From positions 30,725-94,724 of the forward strand of contig CAYVTI010000002.1 of assembly GCA_964454545.1 (NCBI GenBank): 64,000 nucleotides of DNA. Direction: 5' to 3'. Position numbers and translations under genes: made by a program. The notes beneath the pieces are model-generated. The model searched no databases and was not told where the DNA came from. It was given only the letters and a program-made list of their open reading frames with translations. This document shows positions 34,704 to 43,766 of this stretch, piece after piece (within the stretch, counting starts at the first letter, position 1; the number at the start of each line of letters is the position of its first letter). This stretch comes from JABCZZ01 sp964454545. Lineage in GTDB: Bacteria; Pseudomonadota; Alphaproteobacteria; Rickettsiales; JABCZZ01.

Positions 34704-36296
34704 ATGATGATTGACCGCACCATAGCCGAACAGGCCAAATCCTGGCCTTTTCAGGAAGCGCTTGCGCTGGTAAAGCGTTTTGAGAAAGCGCCGCCTGCAA
34801 AAGGCTATGTGCTGTTTGAGACGGGATACGGCCCGTCCGGCCTGCCGCATATCGGCACGTTCGGCGAAGTGGCGCGCACCACCATGGTGCGCACGGCCTT
34901 CCGGCGCATCTGTGACCTTCCTGCCCGGCTTATCGCCTTTTCCGATGACATGGACGGGTTGCGCAAGGTGCCTGAGAACCTGCCCAACCAGGAGATGATC
35001 GCGCAGAATCTCGGCAAGCCGCTCACTTCCATTCCCGACCCCTTCGGTACGCATGAAAGCTTTGGCGCCCATATGAATGCAAGGCTATGCGCATTTCTTG
35101 ACCATTTTGGTTTTGAATATGAATTCAAGAGCTCAACCGCCACCTATAAAAGCGGCGAATTTGACGCGACTTTGCTTAAGCTGCTTGAGAACTACCGGCA
35201 GGTTCTGGACGTGATGCTGCCGACGCTCGGCGAGGAACGCCAGCAGACCTACAGCCCCTTCCTGCCCGTTTCGCCGCGTTCGGGCAAGGTGCTGCTTGCC
35301 AGGGTAGTGGAGACCAATCTGTCCAAAGGTACCATTGTCTATATTGAAGAGGATGGAAGTAAGGAAGAAGTGCCGGTCACCGGCGGCCACTGCAAGCTGC
35401 AATGGAAGCCGGATATGGGCATGCGGTGGGCGGCTTTGGATGTGGATTATGAGATGTACGGCAAGGATCACCTGACCTCCGCCGAGCTTTACAGCGCCAT
35501 ATGTAAAATCGCGGGTGGTACCCCGCCGAACCAGTATTGCTACGAGATGTTCCTCGATGAGAGGGGGCAGAAGATTTCCAAGTCCAAGGGCAACGGCATC
35601 ACCATTGACGAATGGCTGCGTTATGCGCCGCAGGAAAGCCTTTCCTATTACATGTTCCAGTCGCCGCGCAAGGCGAAGCGTCTGTATTTCGACGTCATCC
35701 CGCAGCAGGTGGACGACTACCTGACCTGGCTTGAGAAATACGCGGTGGAAACGGATGAGATAAAGAAGCTCGACAACCCGGTATGGCATATCCATAACGG
35801 CGCGCCGCCGAAGCCGGAAAGCGGCCTGAAATTCAGCCTGCTGCTCAACCTCGCCAGTGTCTGCAATCCACACGATAAGTCGGTGCTGTGGGGCTTCATC
35901 TCGCGCTATATGCCGGGCGCAACGCCTGAAAACTGCCCATTCCTTGACCATCTCGCCGGTTACGCGGTGACCTATTACCACGATTTCATCAGGCCTGCTA
36001 AAAAATACCGCGCTCCCAATGATGTTGAACGCGCTGCCTTGCAGGATCTGCATGATTATCTGGTGAGCGCCGATGATAAAGGTGAGGATTTTGCTGCCGA
36101 TGTCCAGAACAAGGTCTATGAAATCGGCAAAAGCCACCCGTTTACGGATTTGAAACTCTGGTTCGGCGCGCTCTATGAAATATTGCTGGGGCAGGCGACC
36201 GGCCCGCGCATGGGCTCATTCATCGCGCTTTATGGCCGCATCCAGACGGCTGATTTGATTGCGAAGGTGTTGAAAGGCGAGAGCCTGGCTGCGTAA
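34704..36296 (+). CDS. lysK: Lysyl-tRNA synthetase, class I
   Basis: Charges tRNA-Lys. It is a class I enzyme (530 residues), as in archaea, spirochaetes and many alphaproteobacteria, not the class II LysS of most bacteria. The nucleotide motifs are GPSGLPHIGTFGEVART (HIGH-like) and KISKSKGNGITIDEWL (KMSKS-like). The C-terminal helical bundle is complete. No ribosome-binding site is obvious at the ATG pair (34704, 34707). It is convergent with the SLC1 transporter gene. Confidence 0.95.
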   Translation: MMIDRTIAEQAKSWPFQEALALVKRFEKAPPAKGYVLFETGYGPSGLPHIGTFGEVARTTMVRTAFRRICDLPARLIAFSDDMDGLRKVPENLPNQEMIAQNLGKPLTSIPDPFGTHESFGAHMNARLCAFLDHFGFEYEFKSSTATYKSGEFDATLLKLLENYRQVLDVMLPTLGEERQQTYSPFLPVSPRSGKVLLARVVETNLSKGTIVYIEEDGSKEEVPVTGGHCKLQWKPDMGMRWAALDVDYEMYGKDHLTSAELYSAICKIAGGTPPNQYCYEMFLDERGQKISKSKGNGITIDEWLRYAPQESLSYYMFQSPRKAKRLYFDVIPQQVDDYLTWLEKYAVETDEIKKLDNPVWHIHNGAPPKPESGLKFSLLLNLASVCNPHDKSVLWGFISRYMPGATPENCPFLDHLAGYAVTYYHDFIRPAKKYRAPNDVERAALQDLHDYLVSADDKGEDFAADVQNKVYEIGKSHPFTDLKLWFGALYEILLGQATGPRMGSFIALYGRIQTADLIAKVLKGESLAA

Positions 36297-36299
36297 AAT

Positions 36300-36358
36300 G
36301 GAATACGGGAAACCGGGAAATTGAGAATGCAGGAAATTCCCGTATTCCCGGCTTTTCC
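36300..36358. repeat. Inverted repeat between convergent lysK and the SLC1 gene
   Basis: GGAATACGGGAA (36300-36311) is repeated in inverted form as TTCCCGTATTCC (36337-36348), and CGGGAA/GGGAAA units recur between. It fills the spacer of two convergent genes and could act as a terminator in both directions. The core GGAATACGGGAA recurs exactly in the element at 62740. Confidence 0.75.
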
Positions 36359-36362
36359 AAAT

Positions 36363-37670
36363 TTAAGCCGCCTGCTTCACCAAGGCCATTTCAGGCTCTC
36401 TGGCTTCTCCGTCATCCAGATAAACTTCCTGATCGAACGTGCCTTCCGACTTGTCGATGAGCAGGGTCATCATGCAGTCGCAAGTCAGGTTCAGCACGGT
36501 GCGCAGCATATCAAGGATGCGGTCGATGCCGAGGATGACTGCGATGCCTTCAAGCGGCAGGCCGATGGAGCTGAACACCATGCCCATCATCACGATGGAA
36601 CCTCCCGGGATGCCCGCGCCGCCGATAGCTCCAAGCGTCGTCGTCAGTATGAGGACGAGATACTGGGAGAAGGAGAGATGGATGTGGCAGGCTTCCGCGA
36701 TGAAGATGGAGCAGATGCTGAGATAAATGGATATGCCGACCATGTTGATGGATGCGGCCAGCGGAAGGAGGAATTCCGTGCTGGTTTTCGAAACGCCCAT
36801 GCGCTCCTGCAATACGCGCATCGCAGTGGGAAGGGTGGCCTTGCTGCTGCTTGTCGAGAACGCTACGATCTGCACTTCCACCATCTTGCGGTAGAACGGC
36901 CAGGGCGAAATCCTTCCGAATGCGGAGATGATGACGCCAAACAGCACATACTGGGTGAAGAGGGCGGCGAATACCGTGAGCACCAGATACGCCATATCCT
37001 TGATAAGTTCAATGCCCTGGGAAGCCACCATCGGCGCGATAAGGGCGAATACGCCGTAAGGGGCCAGCGTCATGACGGCGGCAATCATCTTGAAGAAGAC
37101 ATGGGAGGCAAGCTGGCAGATATCCTTGAGCGGCTGCATCTTGCTGCCGAACGTGTTGATGGTGATGCCGAATACGATGGCGAAAAAGACGACCTGCACC
37201 AGGTGATCATTGGTGGACATCGAGCCGACGATATTATCCGAAATAAAAATGGAAAGCACCTTGGCGAGGCTGAAACCCTGTTGGGCATGGTCGCCTGCAG
37301 GATGCGCCGCACCCGCGCTTTTGATGAGCGTAGTGAGATCGACCCCCTGTCCGGGATGGAACGCAAGCGCGAACGCGATGCCGATCATGACGGCAAGCAG
37401 CGCGGTGGAAAGGAATACGCCTGCGGCCTTAAGTCCGACGCGCTTGAAGGCTGCCGTATCGGTCATGCTCGTGACGCCGGTGACCAGCACGAAGAACACG
37501 AGCGGGACGATGACGATTTTGATTAAATCCATGAACGTGTTGCCAAACGGCAGCAGGTATTCCTTGAGATAGGTTTTGCCGTCGAACCCGAACGGGCCGT
37601 TCATGTTGCACAGGTAACCGACGATGCTGCCCAGCATCATGCCGATTAATACTTTCTGCCATATTTTCAT
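36363..37670 (-). CDS. SLC1-family dicarboxylate/amino acid:cation symporter 1
   Basis: An inner-membrane Na+- or H+-coupled transporter of the glutamate/aspartate/C4-dicarboxylate type (435 residues). It has SSSKATLPTAMRVL (HP1, Ser-rich), the long IYLSICSIFIAEACHI TM7 region, and GGAGIPGGSIVMMGMVF (HP2) with DRILDMLRTVLNLTCDCM (TM8). The start at 37670 gives MKIWQKVLIGMMLG with AGGTG before it; an ATG seven codons up (37691) lacks a site. Substrate (Glu, Asp or succinate) cannot be told. A second, DctA-like member is at 56934. Confidence 0.88.
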   Translation of the reverse strand: MKIWQKVLIGMMLGSIVGYLCNMNGPFGFDGKTYLKEYLLPFGNTFMDLIKIVIVPLVFFVLVTGVTSMTDTAAFKRVGLKAAGVFLSTALLAVMIGIAFALAFHPGQGVDLTTLIKSAGAAHPAGDHAQQGFSLAKVLSIFISDNIVGSMSTNDHLVQVVFFAIVFGITINTFGSKMQPLKDICQLASHVFFKMIAAVMTLAPYGVFALIAPMVASQGIELIKDMAYLVLTVFAALFTQYVLFGVIISAFGRISPWPFYRKMVEVQIVAFSTSSSKATLPTAMRVLQERMGVSKTSTEFLLPLAASINMVGISIYLSICSIFIAEACHIHLSFSQYLVLILTTTLGAIGGAGIPGGSIVMMGMVFSSIGLPLEGIAVILGIDRILDMLRTVLNLTCDCMMTLLIDKSEGTFDQEVYLDDGEAREPEMALVKQAA

Positions 37671-37775
37671 GGATGCACCTTTATAAATCATGCTATATAT
37701 TTTCGTTGTGGCTTATACATGAATAATGTTTATATATAAAGTGAAAAACGTCACGAACTGCCCGATGGGAGCGCA

Positions 37776-38807
37776 ATGAGAACTGCTGTCGTTTTATTTA
37801 ACCTGGGCGGCCCCGACTCGCCGGAGGCAGTGACTCCGTTCTTATTTAACCTATTCAATGATAAAGCTATTATAGGGATGCCGCAGCCCTTGCGCTACAT
37901 GATGGCGACTGTCATATCCCTGCTTAGAAGCGCATCCGCGAAAAAAATTTATGAGGAGATCGGAGGAAAATCCCCGATTCTTGAATTCACCCAGGAACAG
38001 GCAGCTGCCCTTGAAAAGGAGCTTAAGGAAAAGGGGGAATACCGGGTTTTTGTCGCCATGCGCCACTGGCATCCGTTCATCGCCGACACGGTCGCGCAGG
38101 TGAAAACCTATGGTCCCGACAAGGTGATCCTGCTGCCGCTCTTCCCGCAGTTTTCCACCACGACTTCCGAGTCCGCTTTTGCCGAATGGTATGCGCAGGC
38201 CAGGAAGCAGGAGCTCAACGTTCCGCACCACCCGGTCTGCTGCTATCCCATCGACAATAATTTCATCGACGCCCACGTGCAGCTCATCAAATCCGCTTAT
38301 GCCGAAGCGCAGAAGCGCGGCAAGCCGAGGATATTATTTTCAGCGCACGGCCTGCCCAACAAGGTGATTGCCAAAGGCGATCCCTATCAGTGGCAGATAG
38401 AGAAAACGGTGGCGGCGATCATGCGCAAGCTAGGCACAGCGGATCATGTCGTCTGCTACCAGAGCCGGATCGGCCCGCTCGAATGGCTCAAGCCTTCCAC
38501 GGTAGACGAGGTAAAACGCGCGGTCGAGGATTGCGTCCCGCTGGTGGTCGTTCCCATCTCTTTCGTGTCCGAGCATTCGGAGACGTTGGTAGAACTCGAC
38601 ATCGAATACAGGCGCATTGCCAACAAAGGCGGCATTCCGCATTATGCCCGTGTTCCGGCGCTTGATATCCATCCGGAATTCATCAAGTCGCTTACTTGGC
38701 TTGTCGAAGCCACTCAGCTTTACCCCAACTGCTCCAATCCGCTCGGGCGCCAGTGTCCGAAGGAGTTCAGCCGCTGCGGTTTCCGCGAATGGAAGTCGGC
38801 TGCTTAA
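37776..38807 (+). CDS. hemH: Ferrochelatase
   Basis: Inserts Fe2+ in protoporphyrin IX to make haem. The 343-residue protein opens AVVLFNLGGPDSPEAV and has the metal-binding SAHGLP and SEHSETLVELD motifs. The C-terminal part has Cys residues in YPNCSNPLGRQCPKEFSRCGF, an arrangement like the [2Fe-2S] ligands of Caulobacter-type ferrochelatases; a cluster is plausible but not shown. It is divergent from the SLC1 gene and followed by a weakly structured spacer. Confidence 0.95.
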   Translation: MRTAVVLFNLGGPDSPEAVTPFLFNLFNDKAIIGMPQPLRYMMATVISLLRSASAKKIYEEIGGKSPILEFTQEQAAALEKELKEKGEYRVFVAMRHWHPFIADTVAQVKTYGPDKVILLPLFPQFSTTTSESAFAEWYAQARKQELNVPHHPVCCYPIDNNFIDAHVQLIKSAYAEAQKRGKPRILFSAHGLPNKVIAKGDPYQWQIEKTVAAIMRKLGTADHVVCYQSRIGPLEWLKPSTVDEVKRAVEDCVPLVVVPISFVSEHSETLVELDIEYRRIANKGGIPHYARVPALDIHPEFIKSLTWLVEATQLYPNCSNPLGRQCPKEFSRCGFREWKSAA

Positions 38808-38979
38808 TGTCTACCCGGCATTGCTGCAAATGACGGTTTCTTCCGGCTTGTCATGGGGTTTGATGCCGAACCGTTACGTAAGAGTTTTTGACGACCCAAG
38901 ACTAATCTCTTAACCTCACGGAAACATACACGGGAAAAACGGCAGGCCAATAATGGCTTGCGCTTACCGATCTCTTGCA

Positions 38980-40689
38980 CTATTTACCATGGGGAGGATG
39001 GACGAGTTGAAGCCTGACGGGTCTGAGTATTGGATGGACTAAGTTATGCTCTCTTTCATTCGTCCACTGATTTCCTGCTCGTTCTGAAGCGGCGGTGCTC
39101 GCAAGATAATGCATGAACGTTCTGTTAATTCTGTCTTGTATATCTTTTGGCGGATTGTAAATGCATAAAGATAGCTTGCCGTCTTCGGCCTGGCGTATAT
39201 GTGCGCGGATACCACTTTTTTCCAGAATTGCCTTACAGCTTACGAGTTCTTGCGCATTCAACAGGCCGGGCTCCAGTCTATAGTTATCAAATTCTCCCAA
39301 GCCAATCACGTTTACTTTTATACGCTTGTAACGCCCCGGATCAAACATGGCGGCCATGCACCTTCCATCAAGCATCATGCCCGGATTGGGCAGGAGGCCG
39401 AGTTGCTGGTCAGTGCCGTTTAATGCCCTTTCCAGGCAGAATTCCCTGAGGGCCTCCATTTTTCTTTCCAAGGCTTCTTTTATGAATTCTATATGTAAAT
39501 GCTTAGGATCGTTGGAGAACTTGTAGGCAGCGTCCGATACGATGATATTATTCAGAAAAGCTGCGATAACTATTCGTTGGCTGCGGGTTACACAATTCTG
39601 TTTTTCCTGACTGCTTTCAAGCTTTTCGCTTACCTTGTCACCTAACATGTCCTGAATTGCCTTGAAAGCATTTATGTAACGAGGGTTTCCACGTACACAA
39701 CGGCCTTTAACGGAGATATTCCCTATCAGTTCTTTCAACCTTTCTTCGCTGGGGTCACGTAAATTGTGTTCTTCTATCCCGAGGACAGTGTTTCCTAAAA
39801 CAACTGTCGCTTCCGCGCCTGCATCATAAAGTGTGTATGTATAGTTGGAGCCGTCCTTTTTAATTCTTACTATATTAAAATGTCCAAGTGTTTCGCCCCA
39901 CCCCCTATATCCTGAAGGGATGAATATTTCTCCCTTTTCTTCCAGTTCCTGATATTTGTGGGCAGCGTAACCTTCTATTTCTTCTTCCGTGCTGTAACCA
40001 TTTATTTTTTTTGCGTCCTCCCGCATGAGGGCGAAAGTGTCTAATAGATTTTCTATATTTTTATTTTGCTGTTCATCAAGTGTCTCTATATGGAGTAAAT
40101 GAAAGCATCTGATAAGCCCCATATAGCCATCTATGGCCTCGACAGCATAATATCCCTTTTGTCTGTCAGGGACGGGCGTCTCTTTTGTCGGACGTTCCAT
40201 ATCCTGAACATGCTCGTAGGTACGATCATCATAATTCGGAAGCTTCTGTTGAGCATTAATGGCTTCTATGATACCATTTAGATGCTGTATCTGTTCAACA
40301 GGGCTATGGGGCATAAAAGCCTGAACGTTCTCCCGCCCGGTATTTTGCAGTACTACCCTGTCATCTTCGATAACGAAGCGAAAATGTGCCGGTTGGATTC
40401 TGGGATCCTTTACTTCAGCAATATTATCCGGTCCGAAGCTGATAGTTATAGGGTCAGGCTGGCGCGTATTATGAAAGTCCAAAGGAGAGACGGTTATAGT
40501 TTTATTATGAATATCGATAGCGTTTACAAGTAGAACATGAGAATCCAAATAATTATTATCATATATTTCCCCCAGCTGCATTCCTACTTCCAGATAGGCG
40601 GGAGCTCTGTGTTTGGAAGGGCTGATAGCGTGCGCCAGATCATCTCTGACATAATTGCTGAGCACTTTGTCGTCCGTCAAAAAAGCCAT
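38980..40689 (-). CDS. Large orphan hypothetical protein (569 residues)
   Basis: Not recognised. The gene is noticeably more AT-rich than hemH or lysC and has codon use unlike them. No signal peptide or membrane helix is visible; composition is acidic and soluble with a basic His/Pro-rich tail (end HPPHGK). One segment reads SGYRGWGETLGHFNIVRIKKDG, followed by TYTLYDAGAEA; a Gly-His turn then a beta-hairpin with Tyr-Asp is a pattern I associate loosely with orphan proteins of Legionella and chlamydiae, but I can name no family. It could be an effector or phage-derived protein; both are guesses. Confidence 0.65.
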   Translation of the reverse strand: MAFLTDDKVLSNYVRDDLAHAISPSKHRAPAYLEVGMQLGEIYDNNYLDSHVLLVNAIDIHNKTITVSPLDFHNTRQPDPITISFGPDNIAEVKDPRIQPAHFRFVIEDDRVVLQNTGRENVQAFMPHSPVEQIQHLNGIIEAINAQQKLPNYDDRTYEHVQDMERPTKETPVPDRQKGYYAVEAIDGYMGLIRCFHLLHIETLDEQQNKNIENLLDTFALMREDAKKINGYSTEEEIEGYAAHKYQELEEKGEIFIPSGYRGWGETLGHFNIVRIKKDGSNYTYTLYDAGAEATVVLGNTVLGIEEHNLRDPSEERLKELIGNISVKGRCVRGNPRYINAFKAIQDMLGDKVSEKLESSQEKQNCVTRSQRIVIAAFLNNIIVSDAAYKFSNDPKHLHIEFIKEALERKMEALREFCLERALNGTDQQLGLLPNPGMMLDGRCMAAMFDPGRYKRIKVNVIGLGEFDNYRLEPGLLNAQELVSCKAILEKSGIRAHIRQAEDGKLSLCIYNPPKDIQDRINRTFMHYLASTAASERAGNQWTNEREHNLVHPILRPVRLQLVHPPHGK

Positions 40690-40857
40690 AACCCATCTTC
40701 ACCTTAAAGAGTGTTAAGGAATATGGTACTACGATCAGAGTAAAGGAATTATTAATATTATATGAATTTTACTAGCATTAACAACAGGTTGATAAATAAC
40801 AATTCCTACAGCAAATTTTTCTGTAACAAATTGAATTTACTGTATATTTGCAGCGAC

Positions 40858-41040
40858 TTAAGCGGCGCTGTGCTTGCGGTTGTGGTTGATTAGCACATAT
40901 AACCGGCTGCAGTAAGGGCACTGGATTTGTCCCGTGGCGTAGTCGATATGCAGGAACACGCGCGGGTGCGCCGAGTACCCGGCGTTGCCATCGCAGGCGA
41001 CTTCGACATCGTCCACTTCTATCGTCTCAAAAGGTTCCAT
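40858..41040 (-). CDS. CHCC zinc-finger protein (NDUFS6-like)
   Basis: A 60-residue protein with the zf-CHCC pattern: Cys in EVACDGNAG, His in SAHPRVFLHID, and a final Cys pair in QCPYCSRLYVL. This family (PF10276) includes the mitochondrial complex I subunit NDUFS6 and small alphaproteobacterial proteins thought to help complex I assembly. It lies six bases downstream of lysC in the same direction, so is probably cotranscribed with it. The nuo genes are far away at 23-26 kb. Confidence 0.85.
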   Translation of the reverse strand: MEPFETIEVDDVEVACDGNAGYSAHPRVFLHIDYATGQIQCPYCSRLYVLINHNRKHSAA

Positions 41041-41046
41041 TTCTTC

Positions 41047-42276
41047 TTACTCCGCATCCAAATCATACGCCGTGTGCAGCGCACGCAGCGCGAGTTCCGT
41101 ATATTCCTCAGCTATTAGCACGGAAATCTTTATTTCTGAAGTGGAAATTACCAGGATGTTGATGCCTTTTTCGGCAAGCGTCCTGAACATCTCCTGCGCG
41201 ATGCCCGCGTGGCTGCGCATTCCCACGCCGATGACCGAAATTTTGGAAACCGCCTTATCGCTGTGCAGGGTCTTGTATTTTATCCTGCTGCGCGCTTTCT
41301 CGACGGCGGTGACGGCATTCTGCAGATCGGCGCGCGGCACGGTGAAGGTGATATCGGTTTCCGCGCCGCCTTCCGTGACGTTCTGCACGATCATGTCGAC
41401 ATTGATATTGGCGTCCGCCAGCGGGCCGAAGATCGCCGCGCTCACGCCAGGGACGTTCGCGACCGATGTCAGCGTGATGCGCGCTTCGTCGCGGCTGTAG
41501 GCAATGCCTGTGATTCGTTTTCTTTCCACGATTTCCTCCTCATCGACAAGTAATGTTCCTTCGACGTCGCTGAAACTCGACAGCACCTGCACGCGCACAT
41601 GGTGGTTCATCGCCATCTCGACCGAGCGCGTCTGCAATACCTTTGCGCCCTGAGACGCCATTTCAAGAATTTCCTCATAGGCGACTTTATGCAGTTTGCT
41701 CGCCCGGGTGACGATGCGCGGATCGCAGGTATAAATCCCGTCCACGTCGGTATAGATATCGCAGCGTTCCGCGTTGAGCGCGGCGGCAAGCGCCACGGCA
41801 GAAGTGTCCGAGCCGCCGCGTCCCAGCGTGGCTATGCGGCCTTGGCTGTCTATGCCCTGGAACCCGGCGACGACGGCGACACTGCCTTCGCCCAAGGATT
41901 TCAGGATGGCTTCGTTTCTGATTTCGTTAATGCGCGCCTTGCCATGCGCCTCGTCGGTGATGAGCGGCAGTTGCCAGCCGGACCATGAGCGCGCCGGGAT
42001 GCCCATCTCATTGAGCGTGAGCGCAAGCAGCCCGGAGGTCACCTGCTCACCGGAGGAAACCACGGCGTCATATTCTTCGAGCGCGACAGGGGTGGAAAGG
42101 GGGGAAAGCTGTCGCACGAGTCCCACGAGCTGATCGGTGACGCCTGACATCGCTGACACCACGACCGCCACCTTGTATCCGAGATCGGCTTCCTTCTTTA
42201 CCTTGCGTGCGACGTTCCTTATACGGTCAAGATCCGCCACCGATGTTCCGCCGAATTTCTGCACTATGATACGCAT
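41047..42276 (-). CDS. lysC: Aspartate kinase
   Basis: First enzyme of the Asp-family amino acid pathway (Lys, Thr, Met, diaminopimelate). The 409-residue protein opens MRIIVQKFGGTSVADLDRIRNVA, has GRGGSDTSAVALAAALNAERCDIYTDVDGIYTCDPR, and two ACT domains (about residues 265-330 and 345-409). It lacks a homoserine dehydrogenase fusion, so is the LysC type. No lysine riboswitch or attenuator is visible in the 98-base upstream spacer. Confidence 0.95.
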   Translation of the reverse strand: MRIIVQKFGGTSVADLDRIRNVARKVKKEADLGYKVAVVVSAMSGVTDQLVGLVRQLSPLSTPVALEEYDAVVSSGEQVTSGLLALTLNEMGIPARSWSGWQLPLITDEAHGKARINEIRNEAILKSLGEGSVAVVAGFQGIDSQGRIATLGRGGSDTSAVALAAALNAERCDIYTDVDGIYTCDPRIVTRASKLHKVAYEEILEMASQGAKVLQTRSVEMAMNHHVRVQVLSSFSDVEGTLLVDEEEIVERKRITGIAYSRDEARITLTSVANVPGVSAAIFGPLADANINVDMIVQNVTEGGAETDITFTVPRADLQNAVTAVEKARSRIKYKTLHSDKAVSKISVIGVGMRSHAGIAQEMFRTLAEKGINILVISTSEIKISVLIAEEYTELALRALHTAYDLDAE

Positions 42277-42374
42277 GACAGTGTGGTAATGTGTATGGTA
42301 ATTAGGATGTTATGTGTTCAAGGCATGCCACAATATATGCCTTCCGCAGGTTTTCAAGTATTTTGTGAGGGATT

Positions 42375-42593
42375 TTATTCGTCGCCATTGCTTTCCATGC
42401 ACCCGCCGAGATAGGTGCAAAGGCCGACCTCCTTGGAGCCGTAGGCGTCCTTATTATAGCCGCTGTAATCGTGCGGATTGTCGCCATCACAGCCTCCGAG
42501 GTAAGTGCATGTACCCATTTCCTTGTCCGCCGGAACGCCGCAGGCAGAGATACAGAAGAGCAATAATCCTATGGCAGGCAGTTTCTTTCCCAT
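42375..42593 (-). CDS. Small lipoprotein with two CTYLGGC repeats
   Basis: A 72-residue product starting MGKKLPAIGLLLF with lipobox ISAC, so Cys19 should be lipidated. After the signal the mature part is about 50 residues and contains GTCTYLGGCDGD and GLCTYLGGCMES, two near-identical Cys-flanked motifs, with a Tyr/Asp/Asn-rich linker. AGGAGT lies seven bases before the ATG. The family is unknown to me; the Cys pairs could form disulfides or bind metal. It follows chpT by 11 bases. Confidence 0.7.
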   Translation of the reverse strand: MGKKLPAIGLLLFCISACGVPADKEMGTCTYLGGCDGDNPHDYSGYNKDAYGSKEVGLCTYLGGCMESNGDE

Positions 42594-42604
42594 GCTGGGT
42601 ACTC

Positions 42605-43255
42605 CTATAGTTTGCGCCTCGCGACGAGTTCGACGGACTCTTCTCCCACCTGCCATGACAGGCTTGTGCTGAGCTCTTCGGCGAGCAGGCGGGTCATGTA
42701 AGCCTGAATGATCTTGGGGGTGAGGGAATCAATCGGCACGTCTTCGGAAAGGGCGGCTTCGATTTCCGAATCCCACTTGATGGAGCGTCCCTGGGCGGTA
42801 ACATGCACGGATTTGGTATTGCCTTCCGCCACGAGCCTGATGGAAAGCGTCCCGCCGCGCAGCAATGTCGCGGCCGTGATGATGACGAGGTTGATAAGAA
42901 GCCTCCCCATCTTGTAGCTGATGGAAACGCCTGAGGAATCCGTATGGGTATCGGGCCAGTCCAGCGCAACCTTGGTGCCCGCGAAGAAGTCGCTGACTGT
43001 TTTCCTGAGCGCCTCTATATTGGCCTCGCCGTTGTCGTTTATGCGCCCGTAAGCCTTGCGGTAAAACTGGAGGCGCGCCACGCCCTGCTCCGCGCTGCTG
43101 CGTATGAGTTCCACTGCCTGTTCCTGCATCTTGCCGCCTTCTTCGCCTAAGAACTCCACGCCGTTTGCGATCGCACCTATGGGACCGGTAAGATCGTGGC
43201 AGAGACGTGTGCAGAGCAATTCAGCAAGTTTAAGTTGTGGAACCAATGTGAACAC
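42605..43255 (-). CDS. chpT: Histidine phosphotransferase ChpT
   Basis: In alphaproteobacteria ChpT relays phosphate from CckA to CtrA and CpdR, controlling the cell cycle. The N-terminal helix has LCTRLCHDLTGPIGAIANGVEFL with the phospho-His (about residue 20), and the C-terminal half is a degenerate HATPase-like fold. The 216-residue length is normal. No other member of the relay is in the window. The lipoprotein gene follows in the same direction. Confidence 0.88.
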   Translation of the reverse strand: MFTLVPQLKLAELLCTRLCHDLTGPIGAIANGVEFLGEEGGKMQEQAVELIRSSAEQGVARLQFYRKAYGRINDNGEANIEALRKTVSDFFAGTKVALDWPDTHTDSSGVSISYKMGRLLINLVIITAATLLRGGTLSIRLVAEGNTKSVHVTAQGRSIKWDSEIEAALSEDVPIDSLTPKIIQAYMTRLLAEELSTSLSWQVGEESVELVARRKL

Positions 43256-43367
43256 TCCCGTTAACGGTAATTACACAAAAATTATACTAGAAGCATATTT
43301 ATTTATAAATCATTAACAATATAAATAATGCATATCTTTTCTATGTTGCTGAATGAATATCCCTCAA

Positions 43368-43583
43368 TCAAGGACCTTTTCTGGATTTTGGGCAAGAATC
43401 TCCGGATTTTGGCTTCCCGGATGGCGGAGGGGTGTAGGGACTGTCAACGGTATGCACGACCCCGGCTTGCTGCAGCACCGCGTTTAAAGTGTCCTGTATG
43501 TCGGCATGGTTAGTCAGCCGCAACTCCTTTGCCAATATCTCACTTACTGTATTAAATAGAGCTATCTCGTCTTTTGTAGCCAT
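43368..43583 (-). CDS. Small hypothetical protein (71 residues)
   Basis: Not recognised. The first 42 residues look like two amphipathic helices (MATKDEIALFNTVSEILAKE); the rest is Pro/Ser/Lys-rich and probably disordered. There is no clear ribosome-binding site before the ATG. It stands alone in 510 bases between chpT and fumC, divergent from fumC; without it that region would be empty. Confidence 0.4.
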   Translation of the reverse strand: MATKDEIALFNTVSEILAKELRLTNHADIQDTLNAVLQQAGVVHTVDSPYTPPPSGKPKSGDSCPKSRKGP

Positions 43584-43766
43584 GTAATCGTGAAGCCGCT
43601 AGAATTATTCGTACATTAAATATGAAAATTATAATCCTCAATTTATTAAGGAATTGTTAATGTTTTGCTGAAAGTGGGATGGAAGAAATAAAACTATTGG
43701 CAACGTATTGATATATATTTATAGTCCGCGGCAGATTATTCAGATTAAGATATAACGGGGAAACAC

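Noticed and set aside
36321..37526. 401-codon forward ORF opposite the SLC1 transporter
   Set aside because: Shadow of a well supported transporter gene on the other strand.
42277..42374. Lysine riboswitch before lysC
   Set aside because: The spacer is only 98 bases and lacks the long multi-helix pattern; no lysine-riboswitch core is visible.
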